Positions 1 to 11,027 of a stretch of 64,000 bases of DNA are shown here, piece after piece. How positions within the stretch are numbered: the stretch's first letter is position 1; every line of letters starts with the position of its first letter. The stretch is from positions 14,246,172 to 14,310,171 of the forward strand of contig CM071579.1 of assembly GCA_036426205.1 (NCBI GenBank), given 5' to 3'. Below the pieces are notes generated by a model that worked only from the letters and a program-made list of their open reading frames with translations, was not told the origin of the DNA and ran no database searches. The position numbers were made by a program, and so were the translations under genes. The DNA comes from Ascaphus truei. Lineage: Eukaryota > Chordata > Amphibia > Anura > Ascaphidae.

Positions 1-521
1 CTGTTGCAGCTGCAGGGTCCTGTGACATATTGCACAGCCAAAAGGGACTCGTTATATGCGTTTATTTCAAGGAAAAACAAGAAAAGTATTTTAAGCATGA
101 AAGCAAAAGTAAGGCATTTCTGGGCAAAGAAACGCTAGTGGAGAAGTGGAAAATGTTCTGCAAAAATTGGGTTTTTTTTGCAAACATTTTTACATAAATT
201 TGCAAGTTTTGCCTAAAAATATTGCTATTGTATTTCAATAGGATCTGTGCGGAAAACCACTATTCAAGCCAATGGGGTTTATCTGTAATTGTCCATTCGG
301 AAATTTGCTTCTAACATTCAATGGGTAATCTGACCATTTATATACTGCCATTTTTTCAAGATGCTGGCGAAATATTGGCAAAATTGCAGAAATGTCGATC
401 AATTTCGAGCAGTAAAACGTCGTTAAAAATGTTCCTGAAAATTATTTACGGAAAATGGGTAAACACGTTTTGTGACGCAGAATGTGACATTTGCAGATCT
501 CAGGAGGATCTTATTTAAATC
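1..521. other. Unassigned sequence, no gene seen
   Basis: AT-rich sequence without a recognisable repeat family, RNA gene or convincing coding frame. Open stretches on both strands are short and show no familiar protein motif. Confidence 0.5.
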
Positions 522-529
522 TGTGTGTG

Positions 530-586
<57 letters not shown>

Positions 587-594
587 TATATACA
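522..594. repeat. Compound GT/TA microsatellite
   Basis: A short GT run is followed by about 24 TA units. It abuts the left terminus of the MITE at 595, and a second TA-rich tract lies on the MITE's right side. This suggests the MITE landed inside a TA microsatellite, or that the microsatellite grew around a TA target site. Confidence 0.95.
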
Positions 595-823
595 CAGCTC
601 AACCCTCTTGTAACGCTGAGCTTGGGGTCCAAAGAATCGCATCGCGTTATAAGCGGATCACGTTAGAAATAATGTACAATTGAATGCATTGTACAATAAA
701 GTATTTAAGATATGAATTATCGTGTTATAACGTATTAATCAATACAAAAATTGGGAGCCACGCTTGCAACGCGTTATAAGCGGATTTGCGTTGTACGGAT
801 CGCGTTATAACAGGGTTGAGCTG
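595..823. mobile_element. Short TIR MITE, pogo/Tigger-like termini
   Basis: The left end reads CAGCTCAACCCT and the right end is its inverse, AGGGTTGAGCTG. The inverted match runs on with a few changes for about 20 bp (left CTTGTAACGC, right GCGTTATAACAG). The interior repeats the motif GCGTTATAAGCGGA near both ends. The length (229 bp) and lack of coding capacity fit a non-autonomous DNA transposon. CAG termini in a TA context recall pogo/Tigger families; that assignment is inference. TA on the left is blurred by a CA, so the duplication is not clean. Confidence 0.7.
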
Positions 824-895
824 TATGTGTATATATATATATTTATATATATACATATATATATGTATATATATGTAAATATATATATGTACGTA
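824..895. repeat. TA-rich microsatellite
   Basis: Interrupted TA/TATG repeats directly adjoin the right terminus of the MITE. Confidence 0.9.
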
Positions 896-1789
896 CTGTG
901 TTTAAGAAAAATTGACCTCTTTTTTCCCCCATCATATTTTTTATATTTCTCGCTCAATCCTCATGAAAATGTGCACCGTTGTAGGTCGGTAATGTAGATA
1001 ACGACTATATATAAAAAGCACAATGTAGACAATCAACTGATGTTAACTAAATTGATGTCACTGTACAGGCGACAAGTCTCAGATACGCTGCTGGAAGTTC
1101 TTGTTCATTAAATGAGAAATAGGTCTACACGTCTTCAGACACTTCAATCGTAAGTCTGTCTTATGATGGTATACACTGGTGCTATAGAAATGCCCGTCTT
1201 ACCAGCGATTTGCCTCTGTGTGCTGTGCGTCTGCGGCTCATCTTCTTGGACAAACGCTACGTGGATGACACATGAAATTGCCCGTTGCATCAATTTTATA
1301 AATGCGTTTTTTCAGTCCTCCTTGCGCCCATCCTTTATCAGGAAACATTTTATGGAAGCATTTTGGACCCTAATTCTTGCTCTGTCTCAAGCACTTTATA
1401 ACGCGCTTACCTTCTTCGCTAAACACCATGTTGTAACTATGCACTTGAGGTCATCACGACGTCACCAATTCCAAAGAATATTAGATTATCAAAGAATTGT
1501 TAAATGTAATAATGTAATGTGGCAGACCTCGAATTGCTCACATTTTCATGAAAACAGCGTGCTTTTTCAGCAAGATATGACGAAAAATATAAGCGCTATC
1601 ACGCTGTAGCGAATACGCCCCATTTTGTCTTTTATGAAGCTGGTGATGTTATTTGCACCAGTTTTGCAGTCGGGAGACTACTGAAGAAATCGCTGGTACA
1701 TCATCTCGATACAAAGCAATTCTGTGGCCGGTTTATACTAATGTCATTATCTGTGAAGCGCAGGTGGCAAGTTGAGGACATGCGCGTTT
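896..1789. other. Unassigned sequence with a 148-codon open stretch
   Basis: An open frame spans 1163-1609 on the plus strand. Its hydrophobic start could look like a signal peptide, but I recognise no domain, and neighbouring frames are also fairly open. I see no splice-site pattern or codon bias that argues for a gene, and treat it as a chance frame. Confidence 0.4.
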
Positions 1790-1875
1790 GCCAAAGTTCC
1801 GGGCACAGGTGCTTGTGTAAATTGATTGGCATACCTGGAGGCCTGGGCTCAAGTCCCACCTGGGCCGTGTAATAT
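1790..1875 (+). mobile_element. Possible tRNA-derived SINE fragment
   Basis: GGCTCAAGTCCCACC near 1851-1865 resembles a Pol III B box (GGTTCRANNCC) and precedes CTGGGCC, as in the acceptor part of a tRNA. No clear A box or tail is visible, so this is weak. Confidence 0.25.
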
Positions 1876-2940
1876 TTCCCCTTATCTGTGAGTATGCGTA
1901 CCATTAATATGCTGCACACTTGTTGATCGACAGGTTTGTTTTTCGTTCAGATGAAACGAGGCTCTCGGGGGGCTTCCTTTAGGCGCTGTAGGAAATATCC
2001 ATCCTCACAGATGAAATGTTCCACAGACATCAAAGTGGAGTCAGAGGTTTCTTAGGGTAGCTCTGTCGCCGTAATAAATGCGGCATCAAAGTCTGACTTG
2101 TGGCAATGAGGGTATGATTTAAGAAAAATGAAATGAATCTTCCCTTCAGCATCGCACTGTATATTTGGCCAGCTGCCTTGTAAAGGAAACCCTCGTGCCA
2201 GCATTATAGAGAAATACTTTACCTTTTAGGGACAGGACTTGTGGTAGCATTCTAATGGTAAGAAAATAACCCAAAGTTCTCCCTGAAGTTCCACGATGAA
2301 GGATGAATGTTTTTTTAAATGTACACAAATGTTCCCCCGGCTTTACGTTGCAGAGCGAGTGTTTATGCACCAATGAAACGGATTACAAGATTGTTAAGGT
2401 TTCATTTTTCAACATTATTTCTAGTACATAATTCACTGACCATTGAATAATTCTGGCATAGTAGCTTTGTTCCAAATGAGCGTGCAGTGTAATGCTAATT
2501 ACCAGAGATACTGACGGGGGGATAAAGAGATTTCCTCTATATGGCAACTAGCTGGTGTTAAGGGATTTGTTCCCAAAGCCGTGCTGCACTTTTGTTTCAA
2601 TGGGTTTAGCATGTGCCATGCAACGAGCACGGCTTTGTCACTCACTGCTACGCGTTGGACGGGGGTGTCCCATTGCACACGTCTGCATCTCCCTATCATG
2701 TGACAGATTTACGTTCTGCACGGCTGTTCTCAGACATGTGAGGATATCATTAGCACAGCTGAGCTGCTATAGTGCCCACACACCTGCTCCCCCCACATTG
2801 CAGCGGTGCAGCACACGCATGCACATGCATCCCCTGTAGTGAGTCCTGCATGTGGATAGGTTGCCTTCTCCCAGCCAGTCTTTGGTGAATGTAGACTTGT
2901 GACTTGTCATGGTACGCACATTTTAATGGTATATCTTTGT
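1876..2940. other. Unassigned sequence, no gene seen
   Basis: Mixed sequence with no recognisable family. Short open frames occur on both strands between 2146 and 2953, without known motifs. Confidence 0.4.
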
Positions 2941-3124
2941 CAGAGCTGGCCAACTTCAGTCCTCAAGGGCCACCAACAGGTCGGATTTTAAGGATATCCT
3001 TGCTTCAGCACAGGTGGCGGCTCAATCAGTGGCTCAGTCTGATTGAGCCACCTCTGCTGAAGCAGGGATATCCTTAAAACTTCACCTGTGGGTGGCCCTT
3101 GAGGACAGGAGTTGGCCATCCCTG
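2941..3124. mobile_element. Palindromic hAT-like MITE, copy 1
   Basis: The two halves are inverted copies. The left half carries GGCCAAC, CTCAAGGGCCACCAACAGG, GGATATCC and GCTTCAGCACAGGTGG, and the right half carries their reverse complements. Termini are CAGAGCTGGCCAAC and GTTGGCCATCCCTG. Relatives occur at 8822, 18945, 19246, 53466 and 61463. The hAT assignment rests on CAGGG-type ends and on 8-bp duplications at other copies; here the flanks match only about 4 of 8. Confidence 0.85.
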
Positions 3125-3126
3125 CT

Positions 3127-3810
3127 TCATGTTGTAGTATCAGTGATACGTTGTATTAGAAGGGGTATGTACTTTGTATAATCGTAGCATATGGTTGTTG
3201 CACTACACGTATCTACAGTTGCAAAATGGATTGTGCGGGACAGTTGTGCAAACAAGTGAGACAGCGATATAACTACTTTTTGAGTAAAGGAAAAGAAAAG
3301 CCAAGAACCAACTTTCCACAGCCTGCGCCACAGCCAAGAATAAGGAGATGTTGTAATGTAATGAAGGAGAAACATTGGGAGTGGTACATTAATTCTCAGG
3401 AACCCATCCATCATCTTGTAACAGCACTCCCCACATCTTTTCCCTGAGAAGAGACTGGGCTGGGTCAGAGATTCTATGGAGTTTTGTAACCAGCGACTTC
3501 GTGACTCCAACAATCGTGCTTCATTTTCAAGGACTGTGCCGTCCTTGTGTAAACTCCAGTGTGTGTCTGACGTGCACATAAAGATACCGTCTACACTGGG
3601 CTGTCTGGGTTGGAGACTGTTTTCGGCACATCTGCTCGGATGTTCTTGTAGCTTGTTGGTTCCACCCATTCGTTTGAGCTGCACTCTGAGGCTCAAGGCA
3701 TTCTGGGAGTTAAAATGTGAGCATGGGGACAACATCATTTCTGTAGGGAAAACTCTTTTGTGCGGCCAGCTCATCATACCTACCAAAAGCCATGACTCAG
3801 AGTTCCCCAA
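3127..3810 (-). other. Unassigned 227-codon open frame
   Basis: This is the longest open stretch in the window that I cannot assign to a transposon. I recognise no domain; there is no zinc finger, protease or polymerase signature. Residues about 135-190 are rich in hydrophobic and aromatic residues. The plus strand is also partly open here, which weakens the coding case. It could be a fragment of an unknown repeat or a chance frame. Confidence 0.2.
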
Positions 3811-4015
3811 ACGAGATACAAGGTAGAGGTGTACTCACAAGTCTCTTAATGTAGTGTCTTACATGGATCAGATCAGCTAATGAAAGGTCCGTATGGGACC
3901 TGAACGTTGCACTCACCACTGTCCTTCTAAATAACCGGAAGACACGGCATTAAGAGTACAGCTGTACTGTGTATCTCGCTTGGGGAACTCTGTTTCATTG
4001 CTTTTGGTATTCTGG
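3776..4015. repeat. Inverted repeat with ~45-bp arms
   Basis: The left arm (about 3778-3825) contains CAGAGTTCCCCAAACGAG and the right arm (about 3968-4012) its near-perfect inverse CTCGCTTGGGGAACTCTG. Similarity extends through TACCAAAAGC. The loop is about 145 bp. This could be a small foldback element; no target duplication was found. Confidence 0.65.
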
Positions 4016-4162
4016 GAGCTAAGACCTCATTGTGTAACCCAGTGACTTTATTGCAGTGAAATGAAGCTTTCCTAACCCTGCAGAACGATCATTACTGTAC
4101 ATATTTTAGCATCTGTATGAGATAGACGAAACGGGTATATCAATCTCCATACAGGTGTTTTA

Positions 4163-4494
4163 GGCTGCGTCCTTAGTGCAAGCGACGACGTGTGCAAAGG
4201 CACCCGCGGCACGAACCAAATGCAGAAGCTCTATCGGACTGGCCATAGTGGGCACGACCGCGCACACGAGGAAGCTCGATGGCGCGGCAGATTTTGGAGC
4301 CGACAGAATTTCTTGTTTTTTTCCGTGCGATGATCGCATCACATGAGCGGTTCAGCCAATGAGGGCGAACCAGCCTGGCGACGCCTCCGCCACGCCTCCC
4401 AGTCGCGAGCGATCTGAGCCCACAGATCCCTCAGGCGACAGGCGCACGCAAATCCATGTGCTCCGTCACGCGCGCCTGCGCTATGGACCATGCC
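4163..4494. mobile_element. Harbinger-like MITE, family A
   Basis: The left terminus GGCTGCGTCCTTAGTGCA and the inverse of the right terminus, GGCATGGTCCATAGCGCA, are similar over about 20 bp. The interior is CpG-rich. The left flank is TTA and the right flank TCA, near the 3-bp TWA duplication typical of PIF/Harbinger. A related element with GGCTGCGTTTATAGTGC ends lies at 63545-63730. Confidence 0.55.
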
Positions 4495-5080
4495 TCAGTC
4501 AGAGAGGTTAATGCCATCTCACACATGGCATAAAATGTAATATAAAAAGACACAAGCGCGCATGCATCCTATTCTCAAGTGGGCTGCAACACGTTCCCTG
4601 ACTCCTACTAATGCTTTATTATATAACCAGCCCCCAAACTGAACACGTGCAGAAAATGAATGCAACTAGCTTCATCCATTGACACTAAGAGGTCTATTCG
4701 CTAAAGTGCAATAACAGTTATTGATAGTTAATGGCCGCTGAATGGACCCTTGGGAGATATATTACAAATAAATGACCCAATACGAGTTCTGCGAATTAGA
4801 TGGCTATCACTAATGACTGGAGCGCGCACATTAACTGTATGATTCACGGGATTTCAAATCCAATTATGCTTGTGCACCAATTAGAGTATAAAGCCGACGC
4901 GGTGCCCGTGTCCCGTCTCGCCACTTAGAAGCTGCAAATAGACCAGTACCTTAGGATAAACTAATTATGCCAATTATACCATCTTAATGAGGCCTACATG
5001 CAAATCAGACTGATGCATATGTATGAGACACGTGTGTTAAGGCAAACCCCACTGATTTAAACGATCCTATTGTGATGGTA
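4495..5080. other. Unassigned sequence, no gene seen
   Basis: AT-rich sequence with no recognisable family. GGTCTATTCGCTAAAGTGC at 4691 resembles the ends of common frog MITEs, but no partner terminus was found. Confidence 0.4.
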
Positions 5081-5084
5081 GGGG

Positions 5085-5960
5085 GTAAGCAGGCTCTCAA
5101 AGGTTCAAGCCCGTTTGGTTACCCCTAATCCGTAATAAGGGTTCAGGAAGAGTCAGCTCTTGAGCCCAGTACTGTGTAATGCATAAAATGTATTGTGAGA
5201 CAATAAAGTATTTGATGTGTTTTTACTATTCCAGGAGGGCCAGCAGCAGAGATTGCTGTGGTATGAGTTTCAAGGGGGGGGGGGGGGCTGCGGAGAAAGT
5301 TTTGTCAGGCTGTTCCTAGCTACTCAGGGTCCAGAGTTGCTGGTTCCCCTAAAAATGTACCAAGGAATTAGGTCTGATTCCTGGATACATGTAGGCACAT
5401 GTCCTGGCAATATCTCCCCTTGAAAAAGCTTTCGCAACTCACCACTAGGGGTTCCCTGCTTCAGCACAGACCATAAAGGTAAAAGGGGCATAGGGATGTG
5501 AGGTGTCCCTGAAACAGTCAAGGCGTCCCTAGGTTAATGGGGATACCCAGTAAGTTCCCAGGTCGCTCAGGAGAGGTATAGGGGTTCTGAGGTGCTCCAA
5601 CCGTTCATATAAGGTTGTGAGGGGATTCTTAGTATCCATTCTAAGCCTATGCAATAGTGCGTGGGGAATATGGCTAGTGAAAAATAAAGTGCAGCTTTTC
5701 ATTCTATTTCCCATACCTGAAAGACTTAGGTTTTTAAAGTGTATATTTTATTAACAAAGTGTGTTAAGTACATATATGCTTTGTGCACAGTAAAACGAGG
5801 CACAGGGATAAAAAGTATCCCTGTAGCTGAGGGAATACCTAGGTTAAGGGGGTTACCCAAGTTAGTGCCAAGGTGTTCCAGAACCTGAATTGGGTTTGTG
5901 GGTGACCCAACCGAATATGAGGTGCCCCAAAATGTATGCTGTAATAAAGTATGTTGTTTT
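5085..5960 (+). repeat. Three diverged repeat units
   Basis: Related blocks recur near 5115-5220, 5520-5700 and 5820-5960. Shared pieces include CCTAGGTTAA followed by TTACCCA or TACCCA, a GGTGCCCCAA or GGTGCTCCAA block, and AATAAAGT followed by a T-rich stretch. The unit is roughly 300 bp and strongly diverged. The repeated AATAAAGT boxes could be polyadenylation signals of a retroelement LTR, but I could not set LTR boundaries. A G10-type run sits at 5276. Confidence 0.5.
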
Positions 5961-6379
5961 TTACATTTACTATAAGGCTCTATGCACTCAGCTGGGGCAT
6001 ATGTTTAAGGTGCCAGCTACTCTGCATAGTATCTGTACATGAAAGATTAGACGGGATGGGAAGATGTGTCGGGGTGCTAAGTGGACGGGGCAGGGCGGAG
6101 TACTGGGTCCGGAGAACAGACCCCCTGGGGGGGCCGTCTGGTCTGCAAGACGCAGTGGCGCCTGCCCAGCAGGAGGAAATCGGCTGGCTAGGGAGAAGAT
6201 GGCGATCGTAGGCGCTTTTCCTATTGGCCAGAACATATGTCCTGCCCACGGGGCGTCCCGAGCCAGCCCAACACGCCCCCTGCCTCTGACATCATCATCC
6301 AGGTGAGCCCTGCACTGATCGGCTGCTGTGAAAGTTCTCACGCTTCTGATAGGGCTGTAGTATTCTGTGACTGAAACTC
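5961..6379. other. GC-rich sequence upstream of LTR-like block
   Basis: A CpG-containing stretch with several overlapping open frames on both strands, as expected from base composition. It may be the U3 side of the LTR-like element that follows, since CCAATCAG and TATAAACT boxes occur just downstream (6370-6410). I see no protein motif. Confidence 0.3.
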
Positions 6380-6772
6380 AGAAGTATTATAAACTCCTGC
6401 GCCAATCAGATTTTGAGCTCTCTAAAATTCTAAGCAAGATTCTAAACACCAAGTCCAGTGAGTTCAAAAATCCAGACCTCTGGGGAGAGGGGAGGGGTGG
6501 AGTCTGGAACTGCAGGCTGATTTCAGTTCCAGGACATTGCAGGCTAAAGTCTAAGTCAGGGGAAAATCCTTAGGTAGAATTCCTTGCACCTAGGAGAGTT
6601 TAGTTTTTTACACCCGTTCCCAAGTAAGTGTGTCTTTTCTTATGTAGTTTGTGTAACATTGTGTGTTTACCTTTTCCTGTGAATAAATTTACAATTTATT
6701 TCATTAACTTGTTTTGCTCAATGTATGATCCTGGAAAAAAGGCATAAATTGCCTGGTCTCCCGTGACACCTA
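6380..6772 (+). mobile_element. LTR-like 3' region, copy 1
   Basis: The block from about 6530 to 6771 matches 41255-41513 in order: TTCCAGGACAT, CAGGCTAA, AGTAAGTGTGTCTTTTCT, an AATAAA signal (6682-6687), GCTCAATGT, and a terminal CTGGTCTCCCGTGAC. A TATA-like box and CCAAT sequence lie upstream near 6391-6410. This layout fits the R-U5 part of an LTR ending in CA. Similarity stops after the terminal motif at both loci, which supports a real element boundary. The family is unknown to me. Confidence 0.5.
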
Positions 6773-7149
6773 TTGTAAAGCAATAATTAGTTTAGTGACA
6801 CAGAGACAGGAAGAACCGTCTTATCTGACCCTCCAAACATAGGAACAGAGGCCTATGAAATGTAAATCTTACCCCTCTGACTGTTCGGTGACATTATAAC
6901 AGTAGGAACATACACCAATTTCCTCTTCTAATTCCTAAAGAGAGTGACAGTGACCGAGAAAAGAGGAACTTATGATCCATCAAGTCTCTCCCATTGTGGA
7001 ATGTCAGAGTGACTCGCAGACAAAAAGGTTAACAAGATTCTATGGAGACCACCTCCCTCATCAGAAGAGGTCTACAGCCTATTATCCATCCACAGGCTCG
7101 GTATGTTAGGTATAAATCCTCCCAAACAAATAGCTTTTCTTGGCAGAGT
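6773..7149. other. Unassigned sequence, no gene seen
   Basis: No recognisable repeat or coding signal. Confidence 0.4.
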
Positions 7150-7480
7150 TGAGCCATTTCACAAAGTATTAATTGATATAGAATTACCCCAGATTAAGCT
7201 CATATTGAGTGAAACGCATAGGGTGAGCGTGCAGACCTCCAAGGTGTGTGGTGAACTACTCTGAGGATCCTGGGCCATGTTTTTTGGGTTTCCCCTTCCT
7301 GGATCTGGACATCTTTCCCTGTGGATGGCCACCACAGGTGTATAATCAGGAAGGAGTGTTGCAGTCCTCAACCACAGTCTGATCCAAGGTGGTCCCAATA
7401 CCTGTACTTACAGCACTTTTGTAAGGGTATTACCTTTATTTTTGCATGAATATAAAGCAATCTATACTACCTGTGTGTCC
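7150..7480 (+). mobile_element. Penelope-like fragment (inferred)
   Basis: This block carries a degenerate hammerhead-like core at 7190-7222 in the GAAACGC context seen at five other places in the window. A later portion near 7420-7470 contains short A/T-rich stretches and AATATAAAGC. Assignment to Penelope-like elements is inferred from the core alone. Confidence 0.35.
7190..7222 (+). ncRNA. Degenerate hammerhead-like core 1
   Basis: CAGATTA stands where a hammerhead has CTGANGA. A stem II follows (GCTC pairing with GAGT, loop ATATT), then GAAACGCATAG. The first box has substitutions, so activity is unlikely. Confidence 0.3.
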
Positions 7481-8821
7481 TCTCTATTCTTCACATATGG
7501 GAACCCACCCATCCCTTCCATCCTGTTCCTGAGGGACACCCTCTGAGAATGTTTAAAAAAAGTCTCTGTGAGTTGTGTCGTTGTTTGCAAACTAACAAAC
7601 ACGGATTTGTAGATAATGAGTAGTTTATTGCCTGTACAGCACAGAGAACTATCATACACACAAATGTCAATGAAACTCTGTGCCAAGGGAGGGCCCAAGC
7701 AGGCTTTTTATACATTTTAGACTCCTTTGTTTAAGGCAGAATATAATAAATACTTCCTTATTCTAAGCCAATTATTTTACAGATCATTAAAACCTGGTTA
7801 AAACTGGATTAAAACAGCTCTCTATAGGAACCAGGTACTTCTTGATACCAGGAATGTGGGCGTAAACTACAGGCAAAGTTGTAAATCTACTATGAGCGAA
7901 ACTCATTCATACCACACACACACACACACAATTTCTTACACACAAAATGGACAATAAAGACATAACAGAACAGACCAAATGGAAACAGAACATCGCCATC
8001 AATTCTTCTCCAGAGACCCCCCCAGTCCATTTCAGTATTACATCATCCATTTCAACAGTATATTCATTTCAGCAATATTATTTCATCAGTTGGTTACTCT
8101 AAACAAACTACGAACTTTCACCCTAATATTAATTTGGTTCAAACGAAATTGCACTATATGTTTTTTTTAACCTAATTCTGGAAGTATTTGCGCTCCTGAT
8201 CCTCCGCTTCAGCGTACTTGTTTGAACTTGGATCGAGTCTATTTCTGGAGCTGCACTACTTCCAGCCGTAATATATTTATTTTATAACTAGTGTGTTCAC
8301 TGGGGTTATTACTTAAAATGGCGTGTGCGCTTGAAACCCCTTCTGCTTCTATAAATTGATATAAGTGTGCGGAATGACAGTTTAGAGGGGAATCTCAGAC
8401 ATTACAATTTAACAATTCACTAAAGCGTGGAAGCTGCATTCATTAGAAAAACTGGGACTTGTGAATATTTATAAAGTCTTCTTGACTTAATCTTGCATCC
8501 TCGTTGAGCACAAATAATTGCTGCAGATCTCCGCGAGCCCACAAGCTGCAGTGTTTCTGCCGGAGCAGGTATTCTCTTTTGGAACACTCGGTCTCGCTTA
8601 GCAACGGCCTCTTGACTGAGAATAATGTAATTATCCAAATTCCCCTTTATTTTTTTTTCTTTCAGTTCCAGAAAATCCAACGGCGCTGCTGCAAATACGA
8701 CTGAGTGTGCAGAGCTAGGCAAGGCTAAGGGGCTAATATCAGTGATGGTAACGTAACTCTAGCAGTGCACAGGAGCTACGAACCCAAGACAAAAGTTATT
8801 CATTGTGAGATGCAGATAGAC
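7481..8821. other. Unassigned sequence with a CA microsatellite
   Basis: There is a short CA repeat at about 7912-7931. A pyrimidine tract ending in TTTCAG at 8647-8665 looks like a splice acceptor, but the frame after it closes within a dozen codons. No gene is supported. Confidence 0.4.
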
Positions 8822-8908
8822 CAGGGGTGGGAAACTCTAGTCCTCAAGGGCCACCAGCAGTTCAGATTTTCAGGCTATCCCTGCTTCAGCACAAGTGGCT
8901 CAGTCAGT
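8822..8908 (+). mobile_element. Palindromic hAT-like MITE, left half only
   Basis: It starts with CAGGGGTGGGAAACTCTAG and runs through CTCAAGGGCCACCAGCAG and CCCTGCTTCAGCACAAGTGG, matching the left half of the palindromic family. The inverse half is absent, so this copy is truncated in the loop. Confidence 0.8.
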
Positions 8909-9805
8909 AGTAATAAAATGATAGTATGTAATTGTATCATTGCCGAAGTATTATTGCTCTAAGACAAAAACGAAACTGGCTTTAATTCTGGTATGAAGAC
9001 TAATAAATAAATACAAAGGTTACAAAGACTTGCAGAGTTACATTCAGATAAGGTGGAGAGGATCAACGTAACACAATTTGTCAGAAGACAAACAGCAAAT
9101 GTTAGGTATAAATGGCATTTTTGGGGGCTAATCCGTGAGCTCCGATGCTGACCGGTCAAGTAGTTGGAGCTTCGGAAAAGTTGCTTTGGAACCATTTGGT
9201 CAATTACAGGATCATCTTTACGCGGCCATTTGTTTGTATTTTCCTAAAAGTATATATTTATACACAGACACAGATATGTGTACCAGTCACGTTTTATATT
9301 CCCCTTTTCATCGCGGTCGCGTATTACTTTGCGAGGTTTCCCCGTATGGCAAATATCTATTTGGAGAATTCGTCAAAAACGGCTCCAGTGGGAATATTTT
9401 TTTTAAGACTCGCCCCTAATCCCCGCACTTTAGGAATCGCCGCTGCATTCTTTCAGTGTCGATGAAAATCACCATGTATTGTGTATTTTGTGGTGCTTGC
9501 TGCTCTGCGTTTGGCTTTCAGGCCTATCTTGGAAGAGTTCTGTGCCACTTTGTAGCTGCTTAAATATTCCCTTAGCTGCTGAAGGGGACGTCAGAATCCC
9601 AACAATGTGTTGGTTATATAATAAAATGTCCCTTGTGTCATGCACCTGGGGAGAAGTGTGGGACGCTTGTGCTGTGACCCGCGTTCCTGTCAGGCGGTGC
9701 TGGAATGGGCTGATATTTGTAGGATGGCATAGACAATTTGGGGTTTGTATCTACACGCCATGAATACAACAAAACAACATGCAAAAAAAAGTGTGCAGCT
9801 GCAAA
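8909..9805. other. Unassigned sequence, no gene seen
   Basis: Two overlapping open frames between 9135 and 9465 carry no recognisable domain. No repeat family identified. Confidence 0.4.
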
Positions 9806-10127
9806 CAGGGCCGTTTTAAGACCTTCGTAGGCTCTAGGCACTTTTATTTCTAGAGGCCTGCGTGTTCAATATTTTTACTCATTTTTATGCTAATTTCATT
9901 GTTTGCTTGTTTCTTTCGATACTAGCGATATTTGGCATCGATACTTTTGTTTTGATATTTAAAGGTATCGATACTTTGAAGGCATTTTAAATAAAAATTT
10001 GCTGTTTTCTCTTATTTTGTGATTTTTTTTTGCTTAAGTATTTTTTCAAGTGAAATATTGTAGGCCCTAAAAGGTTCGTAGGCCCTAGGCACTGTGCCTT
10101 GTCGGCCTAATGTATAAAGCGGCCCTG
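9806..10127. mobile_element. hAT-like MITE with CAGGGCCG ends
   Basis: The left terminus is CAGGGCCGTTTTAAGACC and the inverse of the right terminus is CAGGGCCGCTTTATACAT. The flanking octamers GCTGCAAA and GCTACAAC match at 6 of 8 positions, as expected for an aged 8-bp hAT duplication. The interior is AT-rich with repeated GGTATCGATACTTTG-like sequence and no coding capacity. Confidence 0.8.
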
Positions 10128-10210
10128 GCTACAACAGAGAACTGTGTAAGGAGCGCGAGTCTGACTTGGCTTTGAATGCACATGCTCGCAGGTTCAATTC
10201 CAACCTCACC
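10128..10210 (+). mobile_element. Possible tRNA-derived SINE fragment
   Basis: GGTTCAATTCC at 10191-10201 is a good Pol III B-box match, followed by AACCTCACCCAC. A similar B box, GGTTCGATTCC followed by CAGCCTCAGCCAC, sits near 12818. The A box is not clear. Confidence 0.4.
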
Positions 10211-10540
10211 CACTTAAGGCCGAGCTCATACACCCTGCTTTCTTGTGAGAATGTGAGCTCTTACAACACATTGGAGGGGGGGGGCGTGGCCATGATGTCA
10301 CAGAGCTGGTTTGCCGTGATTGGCTGAACCACTCACGTGATGCGGCTGCCGCTTGAAAAGACACATTTTTTGTCTTTTCAAAACGTGGTCGCTCTGTCGT
10401 GCGCGCGAGCGGCCTCAAGGGATCCTGCACTTTGTGCTTGGGGCAAGCGCCAACGCACACAGGATAAGCTCAGCCTAACTGTGCGATTCTGTAGACACAT
10501 CTATGGGAGAAAAAATAGTCTAATGACTCCATACATCATC
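10211..10540. other. Unassigned sequence, no gene seen
   Basis: Includes a G-run at 10274 and a CpG-rich patch near 10395-10420. No gene or family recognised. Confidence 0.4.
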
Positions 10541-11027
10541 TGTAATACTGTGGGAAGAAAGGGAAGGAAAAAACGGAGCACTATATCCAGAAAAACCACC
10601 AGGATGCGTTCCCATAAAATTAAAGCTAATTTAATGGATCATAATAATATACAAAAACACACCAACGCGTTTCGGACTATAAATAGCCCTTTATCAAGGT
10701 GAATGGGTCGCTGGATACTTTGGACTTGCTGTTTATCGTGGAGATCATCCCAAGTGAGTTTATTCCAGTTTGACCCAATTCATTTGGATATTACTCTGAA
10801 TTTCATCATTGTCCATTGCTATAGGATGTTTAATCTACTGGTCACCGGCAGGTGTTTATGAATATATCCTTACTTGCTACATTACGTGGGATCATAATCT
10901 ACCAGGCTACATCTTGTTGGACAGTTACACTATATACGGGTTGTTTTTTCCAGACATCATTCTATTTTTTTACGTTTTTTTCTTTAGAGCGCCATACAAC
11001 ATTTTTTTCATATTGTAATACTGTGGG
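10541..11027 (-). mobile_element. Retroelement insertion with 14-bp TSD, Penelope-like
   Basis: TGTAATACTGTGGG occurs at 10541-10554 and again at 11014-11027, an exact 14-bp duplication bracketing 459 bp. The insert begins with an A/G-rich stretch, and its minus strand carries a hammerhead-like core at 10664-10700. Long variable duplications indicate target-primed retrotransposition rather than cut-and-paste. The Penelope assignment is inference from the hammerhead-like core; no reverse transcriptase is present, so this is a short terminal or truncated copy. Confidence 0.65.
10664..10700 (-). ncRNA. Degenerate hammerhead-like core 2
   Basis: On the minus strand CTTGATAA is followed by a potential short stem (AGGGC with GTCC) and then GAAACGCGT. 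The first box differs from CTGANGA at two positions. It lies inside the TSD-flanked insertion. Confidence 0.35.

Noticed and set aside
1163..1609. 148-codon plus-strand frame with hydrophobic start as a possible secreted protein
   Set aside because: No domain, no promoter or splice context, and an ordinary length for a chance frame in this window.
5276..5287. G-run as a regulatory element
   Set aside because: Simple homopolymer, likely polymorphic or a sequencing artefact.
8640..8704. Pyrimidine tract plus TTTCAG as a splice acceptor with a short exon
   Set aside because: The frame closes quickly, and no donor or homologous peptide is seen.
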